Assembly: GCF_009377185.1 (NCBI RefSeq)
Contig: NZ_VJZC01000029.1
Location: 1 to 40,748 of the forward strand
From: Streptomyces spongiae
Lineage (GTDB): Bacteria; Actinomycetota; Actinomycetes; Streptomycetales; Streptomycetaceae
Direction of reading: 5' to 3'
Length of the DNA: 40,748 nt
Part shown: in pieces, positions 7,673 through 16,305 of the stretch
Numbering within the stretch: the stretch's first letter is position 1
Layout: each line of letters opens with the position of its first letter
Notes under the pieces: generated by a model
Databases searched by the model: none
Seen by the model: only the letters and a program-made list of their open reading frames with translations
Told to the model about the DNA's origin: nothing
Made by a program: the position numbers and the translations under genes

Positions 7673-7711
7673 CCGCAGCGGTTGACCCTGACGCAGGGGC
7701 AGCCTCCCAGC

Positions 7712-8677
7712 ATGGTCGGCATGACTACGAGAACCAGTGCGATCGAGGTCGCCGGGCTGCGCAAGTCGTACGGCGACCACGAGGTGGTCGCCGGAGTCGA
7801 CCTGACCGTCTCCGCGGGAACCGTCTACGCCATGCTCGGACCCAACGGGGCCGGCAAGACCACCACAGTCAGGATCCTGTCCACGTTGCTCCCCGCAGAC
7901 GCCGGGGAGGCTCGGGTCGCCGGTTACGACGTACGCCGCGAGTCCGACCAGGTGCGCGCGTCGATCGGAGTGACCGGGCAGTTCTCCGCCGTGGACGAGT
8001 TACTGACCGGGCGGGAAAATCTGCGGCTGATGGCCGACCTCGGTCACCTCGACCGGCGCCTTGCGGAGAGCGTGGTGGGGCAGCTGCTGGAGCGGTTCCA
8101 CCTGGCTGATGCCGCCGACCGGCGCGCGGTGACGTACTCCGGCGGTATGAAGCGGCGGCTGGACCTGGCGATGACCCTGGTGGCCGGGCCGCGGCTGATC
8201 TTTCTCGACGAGCCGACCACCGGCCTCGACCCGCGCAGCCGCCGTGACCTGTGGGGGATCGTGCGGGAGCTGGTGGCCGACGGGGTCACCGTCTTCCTCA
8301 CCACCCAGTACCTGGAGGAGGCCGACCAGCTCGCCGACCGGATCGGTGTGCTCGACGGGGGCCGATTGGTCGCCGAGGGCACCGCGGCCGAGCTCAAGCG
8401 GCTGGTCCCCGGCGGTCATCTCGAGCTTCACGCCGCCGACAGTGAGCGGCTGGCCGAGTTGGCGCGCAAGTTCCCCGAGGGGAGTCCGAACGCCGCGGCG
8501 CTCACCGTGACCCTGCCGCATGACGGCAGCCTCACCACGCTACGACGGCTGTTGGCCGGGCTCGACGACGACGCGGTCACCGGGCTCGCCGTGCACACCG
8601 CGGACCTGGATGACGTGTTCCTGGCTCTCACCGACCACTCCACCGCCGACGGGTCTCCCGAAGAGGTGCCGGCATGA
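7712..8677 (+). CDS. ABC exporter ATP-binding protein, DrrA type
   Basis: A cytoplasmic ATPase of about 321 residues that should drive the permease encoded next. It shows Walker A GPNGAGKTTT, signature YSGGMKRRLDLAM, Walker B LIFLDEPTTGLDPRSRRDLW, and a Gln in the H-loop region (LTTQYLEEADQLADRI), which is normal for daunorubicin-resistance DrrA proteins. The C-terminal 80 residues fit the DrrA-associated DUF4162 region. ATG 7712 is preferred (AGGGG 12 nt upstream); ATG 7721 is possible. It overlaps the permease gene by 4 bp (ATGA). The likely role is export of a hydrophobic drug or self-made metabolite; the substrate is unknown. Confidence 0.9.
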   Translation: MVGMTTRTSAIEVAGLRKSYGDHEVVAGVDLTVSAGTVYAMLGPNGAGKTTTVRILSTLLPADAGEARVAGYDVRRESDQVRASIGVTGQFSAVDELLTGRENLRLMADLGHLDRRLAESVVGQLLERFHLADAADRRAVTYSGGMKRRLDLAMTLVAGPRLIFLDEPTTGLDPRSRRDLWGIVRELVADGVTVFLTTQYLEEADQLADRIGVLDGGRLVAEGTAAELKRLVPGGHLELHAADSERLAELARKFPEGSPNAAALTVTLPHDGSLTTLRRLLAGLDDDAVTGLAVHTADLDDVFLALTDHSTADGSPEEVPA

Positions 8678-9468
8678 ATACCGCGACGTATGCCGTCCGC
8701 GATTCGGCGACCATGCTGCGCCGCAACCTGAAGCACATGGCCCGGTACCCGTCGCAGACACTGATGCTGATCGGCCTGCCGCTGCTGTTCCTGCTGCTGT
8801 TCGTCTACGTCTTCGGCGGCACCATGGGCGCCGGTCTGCCGGGAGCCCAGGCGGGGGACCGCGGCGACTACCTGACGTTCATCACTCCCGCGATCTTGGT
8901 GATGGCGGTGGCAAGCGTGTCCATCAGCACCGCGGTCTCGGTCGCCTCCGACATGACAGGCGGGATCATCGACCGGTTCCGAACCATAGCCATCGCCAGG
9001 GTCTCGGTGCTCACCGGCCATGTGCTCGGCGCGATGGTCCAGACCACGCTGGCACTCACAACCGTCTTTGGCGTGGCGTTCCTGGTGGGTTTGGAGACAG
9101 CCGCCTCAGCGACGCAGTGGTTGGGCCTTGTCGGTCTGCTCGCGCTGTTGTCGTTCGCGATGACCTGGCTCACCGTGGCGCTGGGGCTGGCCAGCCCGAA
9201 CCCGGAGGCCGCGAGCAACTGGCCGATGATCTTCATACTGCTGCCGTTCGTAGGCAGTGGGTTCGTGCCGGTCGAGTCGATGCCGGCCGGGCTGCGGTGG
9301 TTCGCCGAGTACCAGCCGTTCACGCCGATCATGGACGTCTTCCGCGGTCTGCTGGCTGGATCGCCCGATGGTTCGGACGTACTCCGGGCCATCGGGTGGT
9401 GTGTGGCGATCGGGCTGGTCGGCTACCTCTGGTCGCGGCGTCTCTACCGGACTCGGGCTGCGAACTAG
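8674..9468 (+). CDS. ABC-2 type permease, DrrB type
   Basis: A 264-residue inner-membrane protein with six hydrophobic segments (TM1 near TLMLIGLPLLFLLLFVYVFGG, TM6 near AIGWCVAIGLVGYLW). The conserved ABC-2 stretch reads LPFVGSGFVPVESMPAGLRWFAEYQPFTPIMDVFRGLL, as in DrrB-type permeases. Its start overlaps the ATPase stop by 4 bp, which implies equal translation of the two half-transporter subunits. Confidence 0.9.
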   Translation: MNTATYAVRDSATMLRRNLKHMARYPSQTLMLIGLPLLFLLLFVYVFGGTMGAGLPGAQAGDRGDYLTFITPAILVMAVASVSISTAVSVASDMTGGIIDRFRTIAIARVSVLTGHVLGAMVQTTLALTTVFGVAFLVGLETAASATQWLGLVGLLALLSFAMTWLTVALGLASPNPEAASNWPMIFILLPFVGSGFVPVESMPAGLRWFAEYQPFTPIMDVFRGLLAGSPDGSDVLRAIGWCVAIGLVGYLWSRRLYRTRAAN

Positions 9469-9480
9469 GAGACTGCTCTG

Positions 9481-10275
9481 ATGCTGACCATCGGCGAGCT
9501 GGCGTCGTATGCCGGAGTGACGGTGCGCGCGGTGCGGCACTATCACGCCAAGGGACTGCTGCCGGAGCCGGAGCGGGACCAAGCCGGCTACCGGAGGTAC
9601 GACGCCGACGCCGTAGTCGAGTTGATCAGGATCCGGACCCTCGCCGAGGCCGGGGTCCCGCTGGCCCGCGTGCGGGAGTTGCTCCAGGCCGACGAGGAGG
9701 AGTTCGCCACGGCGGTCGCCGATATCGACAAGCGGCTGCGGGCGGAGATCCGGGAGCGGCAACGGCACCGCGAGCGGATCGCCCGCCTCGCCTCCGGGGA
9801 CAACCTGGCACTTCCCCAGGAGGTGGTCGAGTTCCTTGACCGGCTGCGGGCGCTCGGGATCGACGAACGGATTGTCCAGGTCGAACGCGACGGCTGGATC
9901 CCGCTGGCCGCGCACTCACCCGAGCGCGTCCCGGAATGGATGGCACGCAAGCGGAAACAGATCGCCGACCCCCAGCTCATCGACTTCTACCTCACCCTGA
10001 GCAAAGCTCTCGACGTCACAGACGACGACCCACAGCTGGTCGAACTGGCCGACAAGTTGGCCGCCTACATCACGCAGATGGCCAACGAACAGGGCGAGTT
10101 CTACGTGGACGACACCGACATCGAGCCACCGCTCGCCGAGCTACTGGACACGCATGTGTTCGACACCCTGCCGCCGGCCCGTCGGCTGATCGCGCTGCTG
10201 ACGAAGCGCGGCTGGACCGGCTGGACCAAGCTTGAGCGCGTGGGCCCAACACGGGGTACGGCCGGAACACGGTAG
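9481..10275 (+). CDS. MerR-family regulator of the ABC exporter operon
   Basis: A 264-residue protein. Residues 1-70 form the MerR winged helix (MLTIGELASYAGVTVRAVRHYHAKGLLPEPERDQAGYRRYD), followed by a coiled-coil dimer helix. The remaining 150 residues are a long effector domain, longer than in metal-responsive MerR proteins and of the TipA-like, drug-sensing size. It starts 12 nt after the permease stop, so it is the last gene of the operon and probably senses the exported compound. Confidence 0.88.
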   Translation: MLTIGELASYAGVTVRAVRHYHAKGLLPEPERDQAGYRRYDADAVVELIRIRTLAEAGVPLARVRELLQADEEEFATAVADIDKRLRAEIRERQRHRERIARLASGDNLALPQEVVEFLDRLRALGIDERIVQVERDGWIPLAAHSPERVPEWMARKRKQIADPQLIDFYLTLSKALDVTDDDPQLVELADKLAAYITQMANEQGEFYVDDTDIEPPLAELLDTHVFDTLPPARRLIALLTKRGWTGWTKLERVGPTRGTAGTR

Positions 10276-10387
10276 GAAGACGCTGCGGTGCGGCGTTCCC
10301 GGCGTGGGTTGTGGCGGCGGGTGCCCTGCTGATCTTCATTGCCCCCAGGGGGCCTCTGCGACGTCGCAAAGCCACGGCCGGCCCGAG

Positions 10388-10855
10388 TCAGTCGGCCGCT
10401 TCCACGTACGACGCCAGGTTGGCCAGGGAGGAGGCGATTCCGGTTTCGTGGGTCGCTTGGTCGATTCCGGGTGGGACGTCCGTGGCGGTGACGGTCACCT
10501 CGGTCCCGTCGCCGGCGGCATCGAGGTGCCAGGTCATCGTCATGGTGCCCGCGTACGACGGGTCGTCGGCCTCGAACACCGCCGTCTGCACCACACGCTC
10601 CGGTGGGACCAGGTCGGCGAACCCGACGTCGACGACATCCGTCGCCTCTGACGTCTTGCCGGGGCTGTCGGCGGGGTCGAGGTAGGTGAGGACCATGCGG
10701 AACCCGCCACCAGGCCGGGGGTCCCACCGCTCGACCCGCCCGCGCATGCCGTCCGGCGGCAGCCAGGTCTCGAGGGACTCCCGGTCCAGGAGAGCGCCGT
10801 AGACGGTCGCCGGTGGTGCCGCGATCACCCGGCTGGCGCGGTCGGTCCTGCTCAT
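10388..10855 (-). CDS. SRPBCC (AHSA1/START-like) family protein
   Basis: A 155-residue protein with the AHSA1 pattern: RVIAAPPATVYGALLDRESLETWLPPDGMRG at the start, PGGGFRMVLTYLD in the middle and TEVTVTATDVPPGIDQATHETGIASSLANLASYV at the C-terminus. These proteins form a hydrophobic cup that binds ligands or assists Hsp90-like partners. Neither function can be told here. It is convergent with the MerR gene, 112 bp apart. Confidence 0.85.
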   Translation of the reverse strand: MSRTDRASRVIAAPPATVYGALLDRESLETWLPPDGMRGRVERWDPRPGGGFRMVLTYLDPADSPGKTSEATDVVDVGFADLVPPERVVQTAVFEADDPSYAGTMTMTWHLDAAGDGTEVTVTATDVPPGIDQATHETGIASSLANLASYVEAAD

Positions 10856-10885
10856 GGGCCGAGTCTACGTTCGAGGAGGGTTCCG

Positions 10886-10922
10886 CCGGCCCGCGCCGCG
10901 TCCACCGGCCCGCGCCGTGTCC
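10886..10922. repeat. Short tandem repeat upstream of the SRPBCC gene
   Basis: CCGGCCCGCGCCGCGTCCA is repeated at once with a 19-bp period (10886-10904, then 10905-10922), and a weaker third copy (CTCCCGCGCCGTATCC) follows. It lies in the promoter region of the SRPBCC gene. Confidence 0.5.
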
Positions 10923-10979
10923 CCCCTCCCGCGCCGTATCCAACAGCTGGCTTCGCCTACGGGAGGGCCCAGTGCGGGG

Positions 10980-12221
10980 TCAGGCGTACAGCGTGCCGTT
11001 CTGTTGGTCCTCGAATATTTCCGGCCAGTAGCGCCAGCCGTCGTCGTCCGGGGTCGTGGGGGTGCGGTCGCAGGCGATGGGGTCGACCGTGGCGAGGGTT
11101 TCCGTCATGGTGGCGGCGAGTTGGGTGTAGGAGGCCGTGAGGTCGTACTGGGCGTCGAGGGCCTTCTCACGGTGGATGAGCCAGACGGTGAACGCGAGGG
11201 TGGAGATGTCGGCGTTCAGGGGGCGGAGCGTGCGGTCGCGCTCGCTCCAGCACAGGATCGCGCCCGTGGTGCCGTCGACGACGAGACTCGTGTCCTCCAG
11301 CAGCTGGCCCAGGCGGATCAGACGGTCGGCGTCGGCGGGCAGTTCGGCGGCGGTGACGAAGCCGGGGCGCTCCTCCGCGTAGTACTCGGGCAGGGTCGGC
11401 AGCGCCACCTCCGTGTCCAGCTGGAACATGAAGCCGTCCTCCGGGAGGCCGACCTCCTTGAGGAAGCGGCGCGTCGGCTCATGGACGAGGGTGGCCGAGA
11501 AGTCCACCTCCTCGAAGCGCATGATCTCGCCGGCGCCGAACTCCTCGTCCAGCAGACGGCGAGGGAGGGAGAGGGCCAGTCCGTCACCCGGGCCCGCGAT
11601 GCGGGCGAGGGGGCGGATCAGGGCGGCCATCCGCCAGTACGGAGCCAGCTGGGGCAGGTGTCGCGACTCAGCCGAGGCGGAATCCGGTGGGGAGTCCGAT
11701 GCGGGGTCCGCCGCTAGGAGCGACGTCAGGTGAGAAGTCAGTTCCGACTGCATCGCCGCCACCGGCTTCGGGCCCACTCGGCCCTCGAACCTCGCGAAAC
11801 GGCCCCGGGACTCGACCAGTTCCTCCGTCGCCTCCGCGAACCGCAGCAGTGCCTCCAGGGACGGGGCGAGCGGGGACAGGTCCGTCACGACCGGGGTGCC
11901 GTGGAAGGACGTCGTCGAGATCTCGCCCGTCGTGCCGTCCAGGACGATCGACTCCAGGTCCCGGTCCAGCGTGCGCAGCGAACCGATCACCAGCTGGTCC
12001 CGCAGCTCCTGCGCGAGCACCCCCGCGTCGGCGACCAGCTCGGCCGCTCTCCTCAGTCCGGCCCCCTCACGCAGTGCGCCGAAGCCCAGCAGCGCGCTCC
12101 CGTGCGGCAGTCCGGGGCCCGTCAGCCACTGCCGCGTGCCCGCGTGCGTGACGTACGGGCCCAGTTCCTCGTCGGTCAGCGTGATCGTCCCGCTGCTCTC
12201 CGTGGTCGTACTCGTGCTCAT
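10980..12221 (-). CDS. Tandem SUKH-4 domain protein (immunity-type)
   Basis: A 413-residue cytoplasmic protein made of two related halves. Each half has the SUKH-4 pattern of an N-terminal region, a hydrophobic SLVVDGTTG-type strand-turn and a closing helix with an aromatic residue (SIVLDGTTGEISTTSFHGTPV in the first half, SLVVDGTTGAILCWSERD in the second). SUKH proteins neutralise polymorphic toxins, often nucleases or deaminases. No toxin gene is next to it, so it may be an orphan immunity protein. GGGGGGAGCC provides a strong ribosome binding site. About 80 nt upstream is a perfect DNA-damage promoter. Confidence 0.75.
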   Translation of the reverse strand: MSTSTTTESSGTITLTDEELGPYVTHAGTRQWLTGPGLPHGSALLGFGALREGAGLRRAAELVADAGVLAQELRDQLVIGSLRTLDRDLESIVLDGTTGEISTTSFHGTPVVTDLSPLAPSLEALLRFAEATEELVESRGRFARFEGRVGPKPVAAMQSELTSHLTSLLAADPASDSPPDSASAESRHLPQLAPYWRMAALIRPLARIAGPGDGLALSLPRRLLDEEFGAGEIMRFEEVDFSATLVHEPTRRFLKEVGLPEDGFMFQLDTEVALPTLPEYYAEERPGFVTAAELPADADRLIRLGQLLEDTSLVVDGTTGAILCWSERDRTLRPLNADISTLAFTVWLIHREKALDAQYDLTASYTQLAATMTETLATVDPIACDRTPTTPDDDGWRYWPEIFEDQQNGTLYA

Positions 12222-12308
12222 GGCTCCCCCCAGCGCATGTGGTTCCTGTCGTGCTTCCCCCGGTCGGGAACGCCCCGCCTGCGGCGCGGCCGTCCCCCAC
12301 TGACCAGA

Positions 12309-12331
12309 ACCCTACTTCGCCCCACTGACAA
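12309..12331 (-). promoter_or_regulatory. RecA-NDp/PafBC-type damage promoter of the SUKH-4 gene (perfect consensus)
   Basis: On the minus strand TTGTCAGTG (12323-12331), 8 nt, TAGGGT (12309-12314). This matches every position of the mycobacterial RecA-independent damage promoter TTGTCRGTG-N8-TANNNT. It gives a leader of about 80 nt before the ATG at 12221. Confidence 0.8.
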
Positions 12332-12388
12332 CGCCGGTATTCCGCGGGACCGGCCCCTCACGCGTCTCGCGCGCCCACCCGTCGGGTG

Positions 12389-14695
12389 CTACGCCCCCGT
12401 CACCACCGCCGCCTGCGGGCGGATCGGCAGGCGGTTGACCGGGCGGCCCGTCGCCGCGCGGACCGCCGAGGCGACCGCCGCCGGGGACGTCACGACCGGG
12501 ACCGCGCTGGCGGCCTTCGCGCCGAAGGGGGCGACCACGTCGCGTTCCTCGACGAGTTTGACGATGCGGATGTCGGGCGCGTCCAGTGCGGTCGGGAGGG
12601 CGTAACCCGTCAGGTCGGGGTGGCGGATCAGGCCGCGGGCCGAGCGGAGGTTCTCCGTCAGGGCCACGCCCACGCCCTGGGTGACGCCGGCCTCGATGCG
12701 GGCGGCGAGCTGGGCGGGGTTGAGGATCCGGCCGACGTCCTGGGCCACCGCCATTTCCACGACCCGTACCGAGCCCAGCTCGATGTCGACGTCCACGACC
12801 GCGCGGACCGCGCAGAACGCCATGCCCACGAAGGCGTCACCCTGACCGTTGTCGTCGAGCGGTTCGGTCGGGTGGGGGCGGCACTGGGCCGTGGCCCACA
12901 GTTCCTTGCCGTCCATCGCCTCGGCGACGGTGGTGGACAGGACGCCGTCGTACGACGTGATCTTGCCGTCGGTGATCTGGAGCAGCTCGGTGGACATGCC
13001 GAACTTGTGCGCCAGGGGCTGGAGGAGCTGGGTGCGGACCATCTTCGCCGCGCGTTCCACCGCGCCGCCCGACACCCAGGTGTGGCGGCCGTGGCAGCTC
13101 GGGCCGGCGGGGGGCTGGTCCGTGTCGACCGGTGCCACGTGCACCTCGTCGATGCCGAGGGTCTCCTGGACGATCTGCCGGGCCAGCGTGACGAAGCCCT
13201 GTCCCGTCTCCACGGCCGCGCACAGGACCGTGGCCACGCCGTCCTGGACCTTCACCGTGGCCGTCGAGACCTCGTCCGCGCCCTCGGCGCCCAGCATGTG
13301 CACCATGCCGAGGCCGTAGCCCACACCGCGGCGGACGGCGCTCGGCTCGCCCGCGCCCTCGGGGCCTCCGGGCAGCAGCCAGTCCTCCTCGGGCGTGTTC
13401 TTGGGGAGCGCAGGGAGCGGGAAGTCCCGTACGGCCTGGAGGAGTTCGGCCACGGGGGCCGGGCAGGTCACCGCCTGGCCAGTGGGCAGGATGTCCCCGG
13501 TGGACATGACGTTGCGCAGGCGCAGTTCCGCCGGGTCCACGCCCAGCTTCTTGGCCAGCTTGTCCATCTGGGCCTCGTAGGCCGCGCAGACCTGCATGGC
13601 GCCCTCGCCGCGCACATGGCCCGACGGGGGGTTGTTGGTGCGCACGGCCCAGCCCTCGATGAAGGCGTTCGGGACGATGTACGGGCCGCAGGCGAACGCC
13701 ACGGCGGCGGCGAGCGCGTCGGACGAGGTGTCCGCGTACGCGCCCGCGTCCAGCAGGATCTGTGCCTCGACCTTCACCAGCTTGCCCTCGGCGTCCGCGT
13801 GGTGGCGGTAGCGCAGCAGGGTGGGGTGGCGGTGGGCGTGGCCCAGGAAGGACTCCTCGCGGGTCGCGGTGAGCTTTACCGGGCAGCCGGTCTTCAGGGC
13901 CAGCAGGCCGAGCGGGAGCTGGAAGCCCTGGTCCTCGCGGTCGGCGGTGGCGCCGGGCACGCCGGTGACGACGATCTTCACGCGGTCGGGTTCCAGGCCG
14001 AAGCAGGCCGCGGCCGTGTCGCGGTCGGTGTGCGGGTCGGTGGAGGCGAGGTAGAGCTCGACGCCGCCGTCGGGGCGGGGCACGGCGAGTCCGGCCTCCG
14101 CGCCGATGGGGGCCGGGTCGTGGCGGCCGATGCGGTACAGGCCCTCCACGACGATCTCGCCGATCGCGTCGGGGTCGCCGTGGCTCAGCGGGATGTGGCG
14201 GATCAGGTTGCCGTCGGGGTGGAGGGGTTCGGCCTCGAATGCCTGCTCCGGGTCGGTCACCGGGTCGAGTACTTCGTACTCGACGATGACGGCGGCGGCG
14301 GCCATGCGCGCGGTGTCCGGGTGGTCGGCGGCGACGGCGGCGATGGGCTCCCCGTGGTGGCGTACGACCTCAGAGGCGAACACGGGGCGGTCGGCCCTGC
14401 CGCGGCCGTGCAGCGCGGTCCCCGGCACGTCCTCGTGGGTGACGACGGCGCGGACGCCGGGCAGGTCGCGCGCGTGGGAGGTGTCGACGGACACGATGCG
14501 CGCGTGCGGGTGCGGGGAACGCAGGACGGCGGCCCACAGCAGGCCCTCGGCCCACAGGTCGGCCGCGTACGGGAACGTGCCCTCCGCCTTGGCGCGGGCC
14601 TCCGCGGACGGCAGGGACACGCCGAGGCCGTGCGTCAGCGGATCGGCGGCCGGTGTGGCCTCCGCCGGGGTCGCGGTGGCGGCTTCGTTGGTCAC
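12389..14695 (-). CDS. Molybdenum hydroxylase large subunit (xanthine dehydrogenase family)
   Basis: A 768-residue molybdopterin cytosine dinucleotide-binding subunit that forms a complex with the FeS and FAD proteins encoded just upstream. The N-terminal domain a/b hammerhead (LWAEGLLWAAVLRSPHPHARI, THEDVPG) and the MoCo-binding regions (AAVETGQGFVTLARQIVQETLG) are present. Two usual active-site features differ: the RGFG[GA]PQ stretch reads VRGEGAMQVCAAYEAQMD, and the C-terminal GxGE[PV] motif, which holds the catalytic Glu, reads KAASAVP near residue 731. Starts with GTG, overlapping the FeS subunit stop as GTGA. The substrate (xanthine, aldehyde or other) is not evident. Confidence 0.85.
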   Translation of the reverse strand: MTNEAATATPAEATPAADPLTHGLGVSLPSAEARAKAEGTFPYAADLWAEGLLWAAVLRSPHPHARIVSVDTSHARDLPGVRAVVTHEDVPGTALHGRGRADRPVFASEVVRHHGEPIAAVAADHPDTARMAAAAVIVEYEVLDPVTDPEQAFEAEPLHPDGNLIRHIPLSHGDPDAIGEIVVEGLYRIGRHDPAPIGAEAGLAVPRPDGGVELYLASTDPHTDRDTAAACFGLEPDRVKIVVTGVPGATADREDQGFQLPLGLLALKTGCPVKLTATREESFLGHAHRHPTLLRYRHHADAEGKLVKVEAQILLDAGAYADTSSDALAAAVAFACGPYIVPNAFIEGWAVRTNNPPSGHVRGEGAMQVCAAYEAQMDKLAKKLGVDPAELRLRNVMSTGDILPTGQAVTCPAPVAELLQAVRDFPLPALPKNTPEEDWLLPGGPEGAGEPSAVRRGVGYGLGMVHMLGAEGADEVSTATVKVQDGVATVLCAAVETGQGFVTLARQIVQETLGIDEVHVAPVDTDQPPAGPSCHGRHTWVSGGAVERAAKMVRTQLLQPLAHKFGMSTELLQITDGKITSYDGVLSTTVAEAMDGKELWATAQCRPHPTEPLDDNGQGDAFVGMAFCAVRAVVDVDIELGSVRVVEMAVAQDVGRILNPAQLAARIEAGVTQGVGVALTENLRSARGLIRHPDLTGYALPTALDAPDIRIVKLVEERDVVAPFGAKAASAVPVVTSPAAVASAVRAATGRPVNRLPIRPQAAVVTGA

Positions 14696-16305
14696 GCCTG
14701 GCCTCCTCCGTCCGGTCCGTACCCCTGGTCATGCTGCCCAGGAGGACGCCCCTGGATGTCGTACCCCGAAGGGTCCTCGAACGCCGCCGGGTTGACGCCG
14801 CCCGCTCCGGGGCCCGCCTGGTGCGGGATGCGCGCTTCCTCGGGCTCCGGCGCGGACTCGGCCTTGGTGTGTGCCTCGCGCTCCGCGACGACCTCGCGCA
14901 CGGCCTCCACGACACCCCGGTAGCCCGAGCAGCGGCACAGGTTGCCGCAGAGGGCCGCCCGGGTCTCCAGCTCGGTCGGGGCGGGGTTGCCCTCCAGCAG
15001 GTCGTGCACGGTCATGGCCATGCCCGGCACGCAGAAACCGCACTGCACCGCGCCGCACCTGGCGAGCGCCCGCTGCACGTCGGAGGGCTGCCCGTCGGCG
15101 GCGAGCCCCTCGACGGTACGGACCTCGCTGCCGGCGGCGGTGACGGCGGGCACCAGGCAGGACGCGACGAGCCGGCCGTCGACCTGCACGTTGCAGGCGC
15201 CGCACTCGCCCTGCGAGCAGCCGTCCTTGGCGCCCGCGAGGCCGAGGCGTTCGCGCAGTACGTAGAGCAGTGACTCGCCGATCCAGGCGTCGGGGACGGG
15301 CCGTTCGGTGCCGTTCACCCGCAGGACGTACGAGGCGAGGGGGTGGTCGTCGTCGAGCAGGGGCGCGGGGGCCTCGGCCGGCGCGTCCTCGGCGTCCTCC
15401 GCGCCCTCGGCGGCCGGTGCCGCGTCGGGCGTGTCGCCGGCCGGCTCCTCCTCGGGAAGGCCGGGCGACTCCGGCGAGACCCCGTCGGTCTGCCCGGAAG
15501 CCTCGTGAGCGGCCTCAGGCGCCTCGCTCGCGGCCTCGGCGGGCGATCCGGCGTACCGGTCGCGCGGCGGCTCCCCATGCGCCTCAGAGGGCGCGTCAGG
15601 CGCTTCGGCGGCGGGAGCCTCCACCGGTACGGCGGGCCCGTGCAGGTCAACGGCCCCTGCGAGCACTTCCGGTGCGTGTCCCTCGATCGACCCGCCGAGC
15701 GTGCGCTCCTCCGTGCGCTCGGGCGGCGGTGCCGTCCACGCGGTCCCGATCGCCTCAGTGGCCCAGGGCGCGGGCGCGCCCCCGGGGAGCGTGGCCGGAG
15801 GGGTGCCGCCCCACTGTTCGACGAGGGACGACGCACTGAACTCGCCCGACTCGTCCGGGATGTCACCCCCGGCCACGGGGATCGACCACTGCCCGGTCAC
15901 GTCGTGCCCCGGAGCGGATCCGGGCCCGGCCTGCTCCTGGGGGACGTCCCCGAAGGTCCACTGGCCGGTGTTGGGCGGGTCGTAAGTGAACCCGTGCGTC
16001 TCGGTCCCCTGGGGCACGGCGTTCGGGTCGGGCCACTGCGCGCCCTCGGCCGGTGCCGTCCAGGTGCCGGGGGCCGCCGGGTCGGTGCCGGCGCCCTCGG
16101 CCGGCGTCACCGTTATCTGCGGGGGCACGTAGCCGTGGCCGGGCGCCGCGAGCGGGCTGTCCGAGGCCAGCAGCGCGTCGATGCCCCCTTCGGGAAGCTG
16201 GACGAACGTCGTGGCGCCGTCGTCGTAGTCCCCCTGGGGCAGTCGCTCCCAGCCGCCGTGCTGACCCTGCTGGGGCGTGCCCTCTCCGCGGTGGTCGTCG
16301 GTCAC
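14692..16305 (-). CDS. [2Fe-2S] subunit of the molybdenum hydroxylase with a 320-residue N-terminal extension
   Basis: A 537-residue protein. Residues about 325-480 are the usual two-cluster electron-transfer subunit: plant-type cluster Cys 363, 368, 371 and 383 (CSQGECGAC...C), and C-terminal cluster Cys 422, 425, 457 and 459 (CGFC...CGNLCRC). Standard family members are about 160 residues. The first 320 residues are Pro/Ala/Glu/Gly-rich and acidic with no predicted fold; they include two TGQW motifs (113-116, 137-140). A 55-residue Gly/Pro tail follows the domain. The GTG start at 16305 overlaps the FAD subunit stop, and its own stop overlaps the large subunit start. Confidence 0.88.
   Translation of the reverse strand: MTDDHRGEGTPQQGQHGGWERLPQGDYDDGATTFVQLPEGGIDALLASDSPLAAPGHGYVPPQITVTPAEGAGTDPAAPGTWTAPAEGAQWPDPNAVPQGTETHGFTYDPPNTGQWTFGDVPQEQAGPGSAPGHDVTGQWSIPVAGGDIPDESGEFSASSLVEQWGGTPPATLPGGAPAPWATEAIGTAWTAPPPERTEERTLGGSIEGHAPEVLAGAVDLHGPAVPVEAPAAEAPDAPSEAHGEPPRDRYAGSPAEAASEAPEAAHEASGQTDGVSPESPGLPEEEPAGDTPDAAPAAEGAEDAEDAPAEAPAPLLDDDHPLASYVLRVNGTERPVPDAWIGESLLYVLRERLGLAGAKDGCSQGECGACNVQVDGRLVASCLVPAVTAAGSEVRTVEGLAADGQPSDVQRALARCGAVQCGFCVPGMAMTVHDLLEGNPAPTELETRAALCGNLCRCSGYRGVVEAVREVVAEREAHTKAESAPEPEEARIPHQAGPGAGGVNPAAFEDPSGYDIQGRPPGQHDQGYGPDGGGQA

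Noticed and set aside
7355..7780. A 141-residue minus-strand frame across the tRNA-proximal remnants.
   Set aside because: No ribosome binding site, no domain, and it overlaps the start of the ABC ATPase gene.
10104..10125. CACCGACAT inside the MerR gene, reverse complement of the damage promoter upstream element.
   Set aside because: No TANNNT lies 8 nt away on the minus strand, and it is within coding sequence.
7076..10275. An integrated island with attachment-site duplication at tRNA-Cys.
   Set aside because: I could not find a second copy of the tRNA 3' end in the window and there is no integrase gene, so only remnants are reported.
12386..14923. An 845-residue plus-strand open frame opposite the molybdenum hydroxylase.
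   Set aside because: High-GC shadow frame; the minus-strand gene has clear family motifs and overlapping operon partners.
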